Shown here: piece by piece, positions 43,345-51,972 of the stretch | Layout: each line of letters starts with the position of its first letter | How positions within the stretch are numbered: the stretch's first letter is position 1 | Source of the DNA: JBBQLG01 sp964251665 | GTDB taxonomy: Bacteria > Bacteroidota > Bacteroidia > Cytophagales > Spirosomataceae | Direction: 5' to 3' | DNA: 64,000 nt | NCBI GenBank assembly: GCA_964251665.1 | Contig: CAXUKO010000001.1 | Location: 558,001-622,000, forward strand | The notes under the pieces: generated by a model | The model's database searches: none | What the model was told of the DNA's origin: nothing | What the model saw: the letters and a program-made list of their open reading frames with translations, nothing else | Translations under genes and position numbers: made by a program

Positions 43345-44481
43345 ATGAAGTTTATCGTCTCCTCAGCCGTTCTGCTTAAGAATTTACAAAACATCAACGG
43401 CGTGGTGGCCACAAACCCCATCGTGCCGATCCTGGAAAACTTTCTGTTTAAAATCGACGCCGGTAACCTGATCGTAACGGCCTCCGATTTGCAGACGACC
43501 ATGATGACCGAAATTCCGGTGGACGCCACCGAGAATGGTGCCATTGCCATTCCGGCCCGTTTGCTGCTGGATACCCTGCGGAGCCTGCCCGAACAGCCCG
43601 TTACGTTCAATATTGACACCGAAACCTTCGGTACCGAAATCCTGACCGACAACGGCCGGTATAAGCTCTCGGGCGAAAATCCAATCGATTTCCCAAAGAT
43701 TCCGGCTGTAGCCAAAAATCTGTCGGTCGAGATGACATCCGATGCCCTGCTGGGTGCCATCAATAATACCGTTTTTGCCACCAGCACCGATGATCTGCGC
43801 CCGGCCATGACGGGGGTTTATCTGCAACTGACCAGCGAAAACGCAACGTTCGTCGCTACCGACGGGCACCGCCTGATTCGCTACCGCCGGATGGACATTC
43901 AGTCGCCAACGACGACGACGATGATTATTCCGCGCAAGGCCTTGACGTTGTTGAAATCGTCGCTGCCCGAAGGAGTGCCCGTTAAAGCAGAATTCAGCCA
44001 GTCGAATGCGTCGTTTACCTTTGGCGGCAGCGGCCGTCCGACCACCCAGATGATCTGCCGCCTGATTGATGAGCGGTTCCCGGATTACGAAAACGCCATT
44101 CCGGTTAACAACCCGAACATCATGACCATTGGCCGTACAGACCTGTCGAATTCGCTGAAGCGGATCATGATCTACGCCAACCGGACCACGCACCAGATTC
44201 GGCTCTCATTAAAGGCGAATGCACTCACGATTTCGGCCGAGGATCTGGATTACTCCAACGAAGCCAATGAGAAACTGATGTGCGATTATGATGGTGATGC
44301 GATGGAAATTGGTTTCAACGCTAAACTCATGGCCGAAATGCTGAATAACTTGGATGCGAAGATGATCTCCCTCGAATTATCGGCCCCCAACCGGGCTGGC
44401 CTGATTATCCCCGCTGATAAGGAAGAATACGAAGACATCCTGATGCTGGTAATGCCAGTGATGCTGAATACCTACGCGTAA
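43345..44481 (+). CDS. dnaN: DNA polymerase III sliding clamp (beta subunit)
   Basis: 378 residues from the ATG at 43345 (MKFIVSSAVLLKNLQNINGV). Three clamp domains are recognisable, with IVPILENFLFKIDAGNLIVT, ENGAIAIPARLLLDTLRSLP, ATDGHRLIRYRRMDIQ and the C-terminal LMLVMPVMLNTYA. It is the processivity factor for replication. No dnaA or recF is adjacent, so this is not a typical origin cluster. Repeated TTGCTTACTT words sit just upstream (43300-43320). Confidence 0.97.
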   Translation: MKFIVSSAVLLKNLQNINGVVATNPIVPILENFLFKIDAGNLIVTASDLQTTMMTEIPVDATENGAIAIPARLLLDTLRSLPEQPVTFNIDTETFGTEILTDNGRYKLSGENPIDFPKIPAVAKNLSVEMTSDALLGAINNTVFATSTDDLRPAMTGVYLQLTSENATFVATDGHRLIRYRRMDIQSPTTTTMIIPRKALTLLKSSLPEGVPVKAEFSQSNASFTFGGSGRPTTQMICRLIDERFPDYENAIPVNNPNIMTIGRTDLSNSLKRIMIYANRTTHQIRLSLKANALTISAEDLDYSNEANEKLMCDYDGDAMEIGFNAKLMAEMLNNLDAKMISLELSAPNRAGLIIPADKEEYEDILMLVMPVMLNTYA

Positions 44482-44492
44482 CGGTCGTTGGG

Positions 44493-44552
44493 TTTGTGGT
44501 TTGTCGTTTGTGGTTTTATGCATCAGCTAAACCACAAATGACAAACCACAAC
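44493..44552. repeat. Gap palindrome after dnaN
   Basis: 24-base arms (44493-44516 with 44529-44552) made of TTTGTGGTTTGTC words, two mismatches. Probable terminator of dnaN. Confidence 0.7.
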
Positions 44553-44573
44553 TTATTTTAACCCTATTTTCTT

Positions 44574-45809
44574 ATGCCCAGCAAATCCCAGGCTGCTTTA
44601 CCATTCATCTTCATTACCCTCCTGATCGACGTGACGGGGTTAGGAATTATCATCCCGGTTTTTCCAAAGCTGATTGAAACACTCACTGGGGAAGGGCTGA
44701 GTCATGCGTCTCAATACGCGGGCTGGCTAACGTTTTCGTATGCCATCATGCAGTTCATATTTTCGCCGGTGCTGGGCGGATTAAGCGATCAGTTTGGGCG
44801 TCGGCCGGTGCTGTTATTTTCGTTGCTTGGCTTTGGCTGCGATTACATACTTCAGGGCTTCGCACCAACTATTGGCTGGCTCTTTATCGGACGCATTATC
44901 GCGGGTATTACCGGGGCCAGTTTTACTACCGCCAGTGCTTACATCGCCGACATCAGCGAGCCCGAAAAACGGGCGCAGAATTTTGGGTTAATCGGGGCCG
45001 CCTTTGGATTAGGGTTCATCCTTGGCCCAGCCATGGGTGGATTATTAGGGCAGTACGGCCCGCGTGTCCCATTTTTTGTGGCCGCCGGCCTGACGATGGT
45101 GAACTGGCTGTATGGCTTTTTTGTCCTGCCCGAATCGCTGGCTCTCGAAAACCGACGTCCCTTCAACTGGAAACGGGCCAACCCGGTTGGATCGCTGCTG
45201 CGGCTCCGGCGTTATCCGGTAATTATGGGGCTTGTCGCATCGCTGGTGCTGATTTATCTGGCGCAGTTCGCTATTCAGGGTACATGGACGTTCTACACGA
45301 TGGAGAAATTCAAATGGACCGAAAAAACCGTTGGGCTGTCCCTGGGGGCTATTGGTCTGTCGTTCGCTATTGTGCAGGGTGGTCTGAGCCGGTTGATCGT
45401 ACCCAAACTTGGGCCTCGCCGGTCTGTTTACGTCGGCCTTACATTTTACGCACTTGGTTTAATCTGTTTTGCGTTTGCTACAAAAAGCTGGATGATGTTT
45501 GCCTTTATGGTGCCCTACGCCTTGGGTGGGCTGACGGGGCCGTCATTACAGGGTATTATTTCGGGGCAGGTGCCGGCTAATGAGCAGGGTGAGCTACAGG
45601 GTGCCTTAACCAGCTTAACCAGCACAACCGCCTTTATTGGACCGCTGATCATGAGCAGCCTCTTTGCTTATTTTACCGCTCCCGCCACACCGGTTTATTT
45701 TCCGGGTGCACCATATCTGATGGGTGCCCTGTTCGTTATTGCAGGGGCCCTGCTGGCTATTCGTGCCATCACACCGGCGATGGAAACCTCTCCGCAACCG
45801 CCATCCTGA
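44574..45809 (+). CDS. MFS efflux transporter, Tet(A)-like
   Basis: 411 residues and 12 predicted helices. It starts FIFITLLIDVTGLGIIIPVF, then shows MFS motif A in SPVLGGLSDQFGRRPVLLFS, the TM4-5 region FIGRIIAGITGASFTTASAY with IADISEP, and GLGFILGPAMGGLLG (motif C). This is the TCR/Tet family layout. Chromosomal members in environmental bacteria often have unknown substrates, so tetracycline resistance should not be assumed. No TetR-type regulator is adjacent. Confidence 0.9.
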   Translation: MPSKSQAALPFIFITLLIDVTGLGIIIPVFPKLIETLTGEGLSHASQYAGWLTFSYAIMQFIFSPVLGGLSDQFGRRPVLLFSLLGFGCDYILQGFAPTIGWLFIGRIIAGITGASFTTASAYIADISEPEKRAQNFGLIGAAFGLGFILGPAMGGLLGQYGPRVPFFVAAGLTMVNWLYGFFVLPESLALENRRPFNWKRANPVGSLLRLRRYPVIMGLVASLVLIYLAQFAIQGTWTFYTMEKFKWTEKTVGLSLGAIGLSFAIVQGGLSRLIVPKLGPRRSVYVGLTFYALGLICFAFATKSWMMFAFMVPYALGGLTGPSLQGIISGQVPANEQGELQGALTSLTSTTAFIGPLIMSSLFAYFTAPATPVYFPGAPYLMGALFVIAGALLAIRAITPAMETSPQPPS

Positions 45810-45942
45810 CCAGGGTGATTCTAAAAGGTTGCTATAGCTGTAAGGTCAGTGCTGCCTGATGTACCGGTGCGACTATTTCTATCGAAAATTCTAAACCTTG
45901 AGGGGCCTATTTCCGTACATACTTCATACAACCTGTGCTATT

Positions 45943-46497
45943 ATGTCTGCCTCATCTGTCACCAATGGAAGTCTGTTGATTGCCGAGCCTTTTCTGGGCG
46001 ATACCAACTTCGAGCGTAGCGTTGTGCTGATTTGCGAACACTCAGCCGAAGGCACGTTTGGACTGGTGCTGAACCAGGCGACGAACTTGACCCTGAGCGA
46101 TGTACTGGAAGATACATACGCTGAACTGACCCTTTTTACGGGCGGACCCGTGCAACAGAATACACTCCATTTTATCCACCGTCGTCCCGATCTGATCGAT
46201 GATTCGGTAAAGGTTATGGACGGGTTGTACTGGAGTGGAGACTTTGATCAGGTTAAACAGGCGGTTAACCTCGGAACACTTACCGATGGCGACATTCGAT
46301 TTTTTGTCGGGTATTCGGGCTGGAGTGAAGGGCAACTGGACAGTGAACTGGACGCTAAATCATGGATTGTAGCTCGTACGGACGCGGCTTTTCTGTTCGA
46401 TACGCCCGCCAATCAGTTCTGGCGGGGCATCCTCAAGCGCATGGGGGGCGAGTTTAAAGCCATCGCCAACTATCCGGTAGATCCCCGGTTGAACTGA
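45943..46497 (+). CDS. YqgE/AlgH family protein
   Basis: 184 residues from the ATG at 45943 (MSASSVTNGSLLIAEPFLGD). Family motifs are FERSVVLICEHSAEGTFGLV, LNQATNL, LFTGGPVQQNTLHFIHRR, IRFFVGYSGWSEGQLDSEL and WIVARTD near the end. Cytosolic protein of unknown function, historically linked to alginate regulation. Appears complete. A 130-base gap before it has no recognised element. Confidence 0.93.
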   Translation: MSASSVTNGSLLIAEPFLGDTNFERSVVLICEHSAEGTFGLVLNQATNLTLSDVLEDTYAELTLFTGGPVQQNTLHFIHRRPDLIDDSVKVMDGLYWSGDFDQVKQAVNLGTLTDGDIRFFVGYSGWSEGQLDSELDAKSWIVARTDAAFLFDTPANQFWRGILKRMGGEFKAIANYPVDPRLN

Positions 46498-46795
46498 CGA
46501 AGCAATACTAAGTGGCTTCGCCTAAGCTGGTAACGCAGCAAGTATTCACGGCGGAGCCAGACCATCTGGTGCAACGGGTTGAGCACAGTACCATCAAACG
46601 TGAACGCTAGGCTATTTAGGTATCGCAGCGTCGTTTATTCGCTCTATTGGCACCCAGTCTTTGGTATCCGGCGTGATTGCAGCAGGAGCCTGATAGAGAG
46701 TTGGTCTACTACGCCGGACATTGCCGATTTTTGACCAATTTTGCGGGTAGAACTTCGTTATGGAAGGTAGTAGCCTTCCATTTTTTGTCTTATTT
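46498..46795. other. Gene-free gap
   Basis: About 300 bases. A minus-strand 63-codon ORF (46612-46803) shows no recognisable family. I see no tRNA cloverleaf or strong terminator. Confidence 0.4.
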
Positions 46796-47416
46796 ATGCG
46801 CACACTCCGCTTTACTTGTTTTAGTATCTGTTGCCTGATAGCCTCACTGGCCCACTCGCAGGGGTATCATCCCCCTACCACACTCAATGGGCATTTTGGG
46901 GCCAAATTTGGTGCCCAAACCACCAAAACGGCCATCCAGGGTACGTCGCCCAATATCTCTAAAAACAGCACGGAATTTAACCTCGGGGTTATCTATCGGT
47001 TGCGGTATCGCAAGTACGTGCTTCAGCCAGAACTATTGTACAGCGTGAAAGGCGGGTCGTTTCAGATCGAGCCAACCAGTGGTACCGGGGCGCGGACAAC
47101 TATTCATAATAACTACAACTACTTGAGTGTACCTGTCATGTTTGGCTACATCCCGACGGAAGGGATTACGCTACAGGTTGGCCCGGAGTTCAGTTATGCG
47201 CTCAACACACCGGCATCAAATGGTCCGGCGGTTCGAAATGATCTCGGTTTAGCCGTGGGTGCCCACTACGATTTTCTGGATATGCTGGCAAACTGGAGCC
47301 TGAACGCCCGTTACATCTACGGATTCAACAATATTTCACCCGATGCACAGGCGAGTTTTTATAATCGGACTTTTCAGTTGTCGCTGGTTTATAATTTCTA
47401 CAAAAAGGAGAAGTAA
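46796..47416 (+). CDS. Outer-membrane beta-barrel protein (PorT-like)
   Basis: 206 residues from the ATG at 46796. A signal peptide (RFTCFSICCLIASLAHSQ) is followed by alternating-hydrophobic strands typical of an eight-stranded barrel: FGAKFGAQTTKTAIQGTS, NLGVIYRLRYRKYVLQPELL, VKGGSFQIE, YLSVPVMFGYIPTEGITLQV and a C-terminal FQLSLVYNFY. This is the outer-membrane beta-barrel/PorT-like family common in Bacteroidota. Specific role unknown. Confidence 0.82.
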   Translation: MRTLRFTCFSICCLIASLAHSQGYHPPTTLNGHFGAKFGAQTTKTAIQGTSPNISKNSTEFNLGVIYRLRYRKYVLQPELLYSVKGGSFQIEPTSGTGARTTIHNNYNYLSVPVMFGYIPTEGITLQVGPEFSYALNTPASNGPAVRNDLGLAVGAHYDFLDMLANWSLNARYIYGFNNISPDAQASFYNRTFQLSLVYNFYKKEK

Positions 47417-47520
47417 GTGGTAAGTCAGTAAGTGGCTGCGCCCAAGTTAGTAAGTGCTTTGCCCATGAATACTTACTGACTTATCACTTACCGACTTACG
47501 ACTGACTGACCACTTACCCC
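47411..47520. repeat. Low-complexity palindromic stretch before nuoA
   Basis: Words GTGGTAAGTCAGTAAGTGG on the left and CTTACTGACTTATCACTTAC on the right form an imperfect long hairpin. The same CTTACTGACTTA word is found at 13459. Confidence 0.6.
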
Positions 47521-47522
47521 CT

Positions 47523-48002
47523 ATGCTTACCGATTTCGGGATCATACTGCTCTTTATTCTGGCGGCTTTTGCCTTCATCGCGCTTATCTTGTTCATTGCG
47601 CGCCTGTTGCGGCCGAACCACCCAAATGTGGAGAAGCTGAGCACCTATGAGTCGGGCGAGGAGCCGGTGGGGAATGCCAGTATTCAGTTTAATATCCGGT
47701 TTTACGTGGTAGCGCTGATTTTCGTGCTCTTCGATGTCGAACTGGTCTTTCTCTTCCCCTGGGCTACCGTATTCGGGCGGGCGAATCTGCTGGCTCAGAC
47801 CAACGGCCAATGGGGCTGGTTCGCACTGACCGAAGCTGTTTTGTTTGTGGGTGTGCTGGCCATCGGTCTGGCCTACGCCTGGGCGAAAGGCTATTTAGAC
47901 TGGGTACGCCCCGAGCCTAAACTACCAATCAGCAACTCTACCGTGCCCACCGACCTCTACCAGCGAATCAACGAAAAGTATATTCAGCGAAAGCCGCTAT
48001 GA
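47523..48002 (+). CDS. nuoA: NADH-quinone oxidoreductase subunit A
   Basis: 159 residues with three transmembrane helices (LLFILAAFAFIALILFIARL; FYVVALIFVLFDVELVFLFP; LTEAVLFVGVLAIGLAYAW). The NuoA signature YESGEEPVGNASIQFNIRFY and the acidic FDVELVFL are visible. It is longer than most NuoA because of a C-terminal tail (residues ~130-159). Membrane subunit of complex I that moves electrons from NADH to quinone. First nuo gene here; its stop overlaps the next gene by 4 bases. Confidence 0.95.
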   Translation: MLTDFGIILLFILAAFAFIALILFIARLLRPNHPNVEKLSTYESGEEPVGNASIQFNIRFYVVALIFVLFDVELVFLFPWATVFGRANLLAQTNGQWGWFALTEAVLFVGVLAIGLAYAWAKGYLDWVRPEPKLPISNSTVPTDLYQRINEKYIQRKPL

Positions 48003-48547
48003 CCCAACGACTACTGGCTTTACTGGTACTGGTGATTAGCGCATCGACAGGCATTTCGGCCCAGAAACTCGCCTTGGAGACCTATCACGTTACCGTAATA
48101 ACAAAAGCCGGTGACCGGTTCAAGGGTCTGCTTGAAGATGTAACGCCCATTGCCCTGTACTGCGGGCCGGGCAGTCAGTTCACGTCAACGCGCAGCACCC
48201 ACGTTGTTCCGTTGGAGGAGATCCGAAAGGTCATTCTCCGGCGAACCAATAAACGGCTGGCCGTTCGGGCGGGAGCGGCAGTAGGTGCCCTGGTGTTTGG
48301 GTTCCTGACGGTGCAGGGCTTACAGCGAGACCCCACCCGTAGTTTAGTGGCGTCGGGGCTTACGTTGTTGCTGGCCGGGGGCACTGGAGCCGCTATGGGT
48401 GCGGGTGTGGGTTCCGTTCTGGGCACTATTCCCCACCGTGTTGTTCTGCCCCGCGACCGGGAAAATAGCCTGGATGACTTCCGTCGGCAACTCGAACCCT
48501 TCTCGATACGTTATCAGAACGACGTGTTTAACCGCGTCAGCCAATAA
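47999..48547 (+). CDS. Exported protein of unknown function inside the nuo operon
   Basis: 182 residues. A signal peptide (RLLALLVLVISASTGISAQ) is followed by VTVITKAGDRFKGLLEDVTP and VPLEEIRKVILRRTNKRLAV, a small strand-rich domain, then two glycine-rich hydrophobic helices (AGAAVGALVFGFLTVQGL; LTLLLAGGTGAAMGAGVGSV). I recognise no family. ATGA overlap with nuoA and 13 bases before nuoB mean it is translated as part of the nuo operon. Not a known complex I subunit; it could be a lineage-specific accessory or a stray insertion. Confidence 0.75.
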   Translation: MTQRLLALLVLVISASTGISAQKLALETYHVTVITKAGDRFKGLLEDVTPIALYCGPGSQFTSTRSTHVVPLEEIRKVILRRTNKRLAVRAGAAVGALVFGFLTVQGLQRDPTRSLVASGLTLLLAGGTGAAMGAGVGSVLGTIPHRVVLPRDRENSLDDFRRQLEPFSIRYQNDVFNRVSQ

Positions 48548-48560
48548 CCTGTTTTTTGCT

Positions 48561-49106
48561 ATGAGTGTATCGGATGCCACCCATAAATCGGGCGAAGCGA
48601 GCGTAATCATGCTTAGCTCGGAGGAATTATTGAACTGGTCGCGGGCGTCGTCGCTGTGGCCCATGAGTTTCGGACTGGCCTGCTGCGCCATTGAAATGAT
48701 GCAGTCGTTCGCGGCCAGTTACGACCTGGACCGCTTTGGTATCTTTCCGCGCCCTTCGCCCCGGCAATCGGACATTATGATTGTGTCGGGGACGGTGACG
48801 TTTAAAATGGCAGACCGCATCCGACGGCTTTATGAGCAGATGCCCGAACCGCGCTACGTGATTTCGATGGGGTCGTGTTCTAATTGTGGCGGGCCATACT
48901 GGCAGCATGGCTACCATGTAGTGAAAGGGGTAGATCGTATTATTCCGGTAGATGTGTACGTACCCGGCTGCCCACCCCGTCCGGAAGCGCTGATCGACGG
49001 ATTCCTGAAATTGCAGGAAAAAATCCGCGCTGAACACCCGTTGCTGGGGGAGAAAGCAACGGCAATAACGCCCGCTTTGCCAGCCTTGCCCGAAGCTGAA
49101 TTTTAG
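48561..49106 (+). CDS. nuoB: NADH-quinone oxidoreductase subunit B
   Basis: 181 residues from the ATG at 48561, which follows the previous stop; a longer frame to 48399 is an overlap artefact. Iron-sulphur N2 ligands are all present: the double Cys in SFGLACCAIEMM, the Cys in VISMGSCSNCGGPYWQHGYH and the Cys in DVYVPGCPPRPEALIDG. It carries the terminal cluster that reduces quinone. C-terminal Ala/Pro-rich tail. Confidence 0.97.
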   Translation: MSVSDATHKSGEASVIMLSSEELLNWSRASSLWPMSFGLACCAIEMMQSFAASYDLDRFGIFPRPSPRQSDIMIVSGTVTFKMADRIRRLYEQMPEPRYVISMGSCSNCGGPYWQHGYHVVKGVDRIIPVDVYVPGCPPRPEALIDGFLKLQEKIRAEHPLLGEKATAITPALPALPEAEF

Positions 49107-49137
49107 GTATATTTCGTAACAGAAAACGGACAGATTT

Positions 49138-49386
49138 ATGAGTGTTGAGGAATATAAACAACGCCTGCACGAAGTCATCGACGGGGCTGATGACGAATCC
49201 GCCCTGCGTACCTTACTCGACACGGCTAACCGGGTGTTGGGGAGCCGGGATATTCTGGATGATTTAACAGAGGAGCAACTGGCTGGGTTGATGGAAGCCA
49301 ACAAGCAGGTAGAGGCAGGAAACTATATTACTCTTGATGAATTTAAACGGAGATTTGAGCAGCGTTGGCAGACGAAAAAAAGGTAA
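49138..49386 (+). CDS. Antitoxin-like protein (addiction module component) within the nuo operon
   Basis: 82 residues, acidic and helical (MSVEEYKQRLHEVIDGADDE; LTEEQLAGLMEANKQVEAGN; ITLDEFKRRFEQRWQTKKR). Size, composition and position directly before a RelE/ParE-type gene identify it as the likely antitoxin. It is intact. It lies between nuoB and nuoC on the same strand, 31 bases after nuoB. Confidence 0.7.
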   Translation: MSVEEYKQRLHEVIDGADDESALRTLLDTANRVLGSRDILDDLTEEQLAGLMEANKQVEAGNYITLDEFKRRFEQRWQTKKR

Positions 49387-49665
49387 TAGTGTCTATGCTC
49401 GTCGAAGCAGATATTAACCGTATCTCGGATTTCCTCAATGAAAACTGGTCACCCGAACTCGCTATTCGGTTCGTTGACATTTTATCGAAAACTTGATCTG
49501 ATAGAGACAATGCCCGGTATTGGTACGCTTACATTGAAAACGCCGGCCGTGCGAAAAATAAGGGTCGATCAGTACAATATGATTTATTATCAGGAATGTG
49601 AAACGGATATCGCTATCCTTCGTGTATTTGACACCCGCAGCAACCCCGACGAAAATCCCTACTGA
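49365..49665 (+). pseudogene. RelE/ParE-type toxin, frameshifted
   Basis: The first frame begins at a TTG at 49365 overlapping the antitoxin (ADEKKVIVSMLVEADINRIS, DFLNENWSPELAIRFVDIL) and stops after SKT at about 49494. The second frame carries RKLDLIETMPGIGTLTLKTP, VRKIRVDQYNMIYYQECETD and IAILRVFDTRSNPDENPY, the typical RelE/ParE C-terminus. Removing one T near 49478 joins them as FVDILRKLDLIE. Its stop overlaps the nuoC start (TGATG). An inactive toxin is therefore likely unless the shift is a sequence error. Confidence 0.75.
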
Positions 49666-50147
49666 TGTTTCCGCTCGATAACCTCGCCGATCTGCTGAAT
49701 CAGCCCGAAGCCGATACCTTCATCAGCTATCAGACTAATATTACCCAACCTTATCTGACCGTACCGGCCGAACGCTTGGTGGAGGTCTGCCAGTTTTTGC
49801 GCACGGATGAGCGGCTCTACTTCGACCTGTTGGCCTGCGTAACCGCCATCGACAACGGGCCGGAAGCCAATACAATGGAGGTCATTTATAACCTCACTTC
49901 CATTCCTTACGAGCGCAATATCGGCCTGCGCGTTACCCTGCCGCGCGACAAACCGATAGTGCCCAGTGTGGCCCATATCTGGCGCACCGCCGACTGGCAT
50001 GAGCGCGAAGCCTTTGACCTCGTTGGGGTGGAGTTTGCCAATCACCCCGACCTCCGCCGGATTCTGCTGCCCGCCGATTGGGTAGGCCACCCGCTCCGGC
50101 GCGACTACCAGGAGATGACAGAATACCACGGTATTAAAACGACGTAG
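49665..50147 (+). CDS. nuoC: NADH-quinone oxidoreductase subunit C
   Basis: 160 residues. NuoC (30 kDa subunit) motifs are LYFDLLACVTAIDNGPEANT, MEVIYNLTSI, VPSVAHIWRTADWHEREAFD and LVGVEFANHPDLRRILLPAD, with GHPLRRDYQ at the end. The start ATG overlaps the toxin stop. Peripheral arm subunit of complex I. No nuoD follows; the next gene is unrelated, so the nuo cluster is broken here. Confidence 0.95.
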   Translation: MFPLDNLADLLNQPEADTFISYQTNITQPYLTVPAERLVEVCQFLRTDERLYFDLLACVTAIDNGPEANTMEVIYNLTSIPYERNIGLRVTLPRDKPIVPSVAHIWRTADWHEREAFDLVGVEFANHPDLRRILLPADWVGHPLRRDYQEMTEYHGIKTT

Positions 50148-50222
50148 CAGAAAATTTGACATCGGTAAGCAATTTGCCCGGTTTCGGTGTTATTTGCCTG
50201 TCGATTTGTCTACTTTTCTATT

Positions 50223-51899
50223 ATGCCAACTGATTCTCAAGTGCGGCTTGTTCGCCAACGGCTTCTCGCTGTTTTACTGCTTCTCGCTCATAGTTCATTC
50301 CTTCAGGCTCAGACCGATTCGGTAACTGTCTCGGGTCGTATTCGTCATCTGACGCCCCGCCTTTATCGGGAATCGCCAACGGTCGTTATTACGACAACCA
50401 ACGTGTTGCAGGCCGGTCAGGAACTGGCGCACCCGGCGCAGTTGCAGCCCGACGGCTCGTTTCGGGTGGCGGTGCCGCTGATTTATCCGCAGGAAGAAAT
50501 GTATTTTAATGCGGCCCGGATCAGCACGGCTTTTCTGGCGTCGGCAGGGGAGTTAACCATTGATATCGACGCCGACTCGCTGTTTGTGTCGGCTGTACCC
50601 TTTCGGTTTGGCGGAGTAAATGCACAGGTGAATCAGCAGTTTGCCCTGTATAAAAACTACGAAGCCCGCAATAAACCGAAGGTCGATGCGGCAGCCATCA
50701 GTCAGCGGATTGGGACCCGTACTGATCGGAGTGCGTATGCCTACCTGATGGATACGTTCACCAAAACAATTCGTGACTTCTCGGCCACCCGCCCGGTATA
50801 CCCATTACTGACCCGCTGGCTGACATCAATTGCTCAATACGATGCCGCATCTTTTCTTTACGACCATGCCGCCGAAACCAGCCGGGTTTTAGACGCTGCC
50901 CTGACCGATTCACTTCGTCCGGCCGGGGATCGGCTCCTGACCACATCGCGTGCTACAGCTGTAAGCCGCTTTAGTAACTACGCCAGTGGCCGAACAAGTG
51001 TAACGCCGGAGCGGAATATTACCGTTAAGGAGTTGGTCGGTTTATTAAGTCGGTACGGGCGAAATCTGTCGGCGGCTGAACAGGAGCGGCTACTGACAAT
51101 TAGTCGCAAGGGAGGGGCTACGGGCACCGACATGCGGTTCCTGAACACCCTCATGGAACGCAATCCCATAATCCGCCGGTTGCTCCTCTTCGATGTGGCG
51201 ATGCAAAAGGCACGCACTGAATTTGATAGCACGTCGGTCGATTATCTGGAAGGCAGTGCATTGGCTGCCAGTATGTTTATATCGCCACTTACAGAGCTAC
51301 CGCTGCTCCGGACTCACGTTCGGGCTATGATTGGCGACCCGTTCGTTTTGCGATCCGTGGATGATATATACAGTCGGCAGACCAAAGACAGCGTGGCCAT
51401 TCGTGACGCTGCCAGTCGGCTGGCCACGGGCGATTCTTTGCGTGGCTCAGTCGAGGTGGCGACTGGTATTTTTGCCCTGCGCAATACTACGGCTGGCGCA
51501 GGGCAGTTAATTAGCCGGGTGTTGCGTACGAATCCGGGCCGGGTGGTCTATGTACTGCGCTGGACACCGGGTGACCCGCAGAGTCAGGAACTGGTACAGG
51601 CGGCTCAGCGGCTGCGGGATACCTTCAGCAGTCGAGACCTGACGGTACTGTACATCGCTAACTCCGGCGTTAACCCGGATGTCTGGCTGGAGTCGGTAAT
51701 TCGGCAACAACTCAAAGGGGAGAATCTGTACCTGACCGATACACAGTGGAACGCTACTGATCTTACGCCATTGCCTCCATACGATGCCCCCGCTTACCTG
51801 TTTGGCAGTAATGGCAAACCACTGCGTAAAAATGCCGAACTACCAACGGACTATGCCAAACTGGTAGAGCAGATCGGGAAGTTAATAGACGGGAAATGA
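50223..51899 (+). CDS. Exported protein with thioredoxin-like C-terminal domain lacking CxxC
   Basis: 558 residues from the ATG at 50223. Signal peptide LLAVLLLLAHSSFLQAQ, a DUF4369-like beta domain (SVTVSGRIRHLTPRLYRESP), a long helical middle (ERNITVKELVGLLSRYGRNL) and a C-terminal thioredoxin-like part (GRVVYVLRWTPGDPQSQELV; LTVLYIANSG; AYLFGSNGKPLR). The redox CxxC of TlpA/ResA relatives is replaced (WTPGDPQS), so it is probably not an oxidoreductase. Periplasmic; function unknown. It sits where nuoD would be expected. Confidence 0.65.
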   Translation: MPTDSQVRLVRQRLLAVLLLLAHSSFLQAQTDSVTVSGRIRHLTPRLYRESPTVVITTTNVLQAGQELAHPAQLQPDGSFRVAVPLIYPQEEMYFNAARISTAFLASAGELTIDIDADSLFVSAVPFRFGGVNAQVNQQFALYKNYEARNKPKVDAAAISQRIGTRTDRSAYAYLMDTFTKTIRDFSATRPVYPLLTRWLTSIAQYDAASFLYDHAAETSRVLDAALTDSLRPAGDRLLTTSRATAVSRFSNYASGRTSVTPERNITVKELVGLLSRYGRNLSAAEQERLLTISRKGGATGTDMRFLNTLMERNPIIRRLLLFDVAMQKARTEFDSTSVDYLEGSALAASMFISPLTELPLLRTHVRAMIGDPFVLRSVDDIYSRQTKDSVAIRDAASRLATGDSLRGSVEVATGIFALRNTTAGAGQLISRVLRTNPGRVVYVLRWTPGDPQSQELVQAAQRLRDTFSSRDLTVLYIANSGVNPDVWLESVIRQQLKGENLYLTDTQWNATDLTPLPPYDAPAYLFGSNGKPLRKNAELPTDYAKLVEQIGKLIDGK

Positions 51900-51972
51900 G
51901 GAAGATAGCCTGGCCGGGAGTTCGAGGCAAAAACTGGCAGAGACTGTTTATTTTTGTAAAAACACGCTGACC

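Noticed and set aside
43345..44481. Replication origin near dnaN
   Set aside because: No dnaA, recF or gyrB nearby and no cluster of DnaA boxes was recognised; dnaN is isolated in many Bacteroidota.
44574..45809. Tetracycline resistance gene call
   Set aside because: The MFS family match is good, but sequence alone does not support a specific drug, and no tet-type regulator is adjacent.
46612..46803. 63-codon minus-strand ORF with a plausible-looking PAAITPDTKDWVPIERI segment
   Set aside because: No recognisable domain, no partner gene, and it overlaps the start region of the beta-barrel gene.
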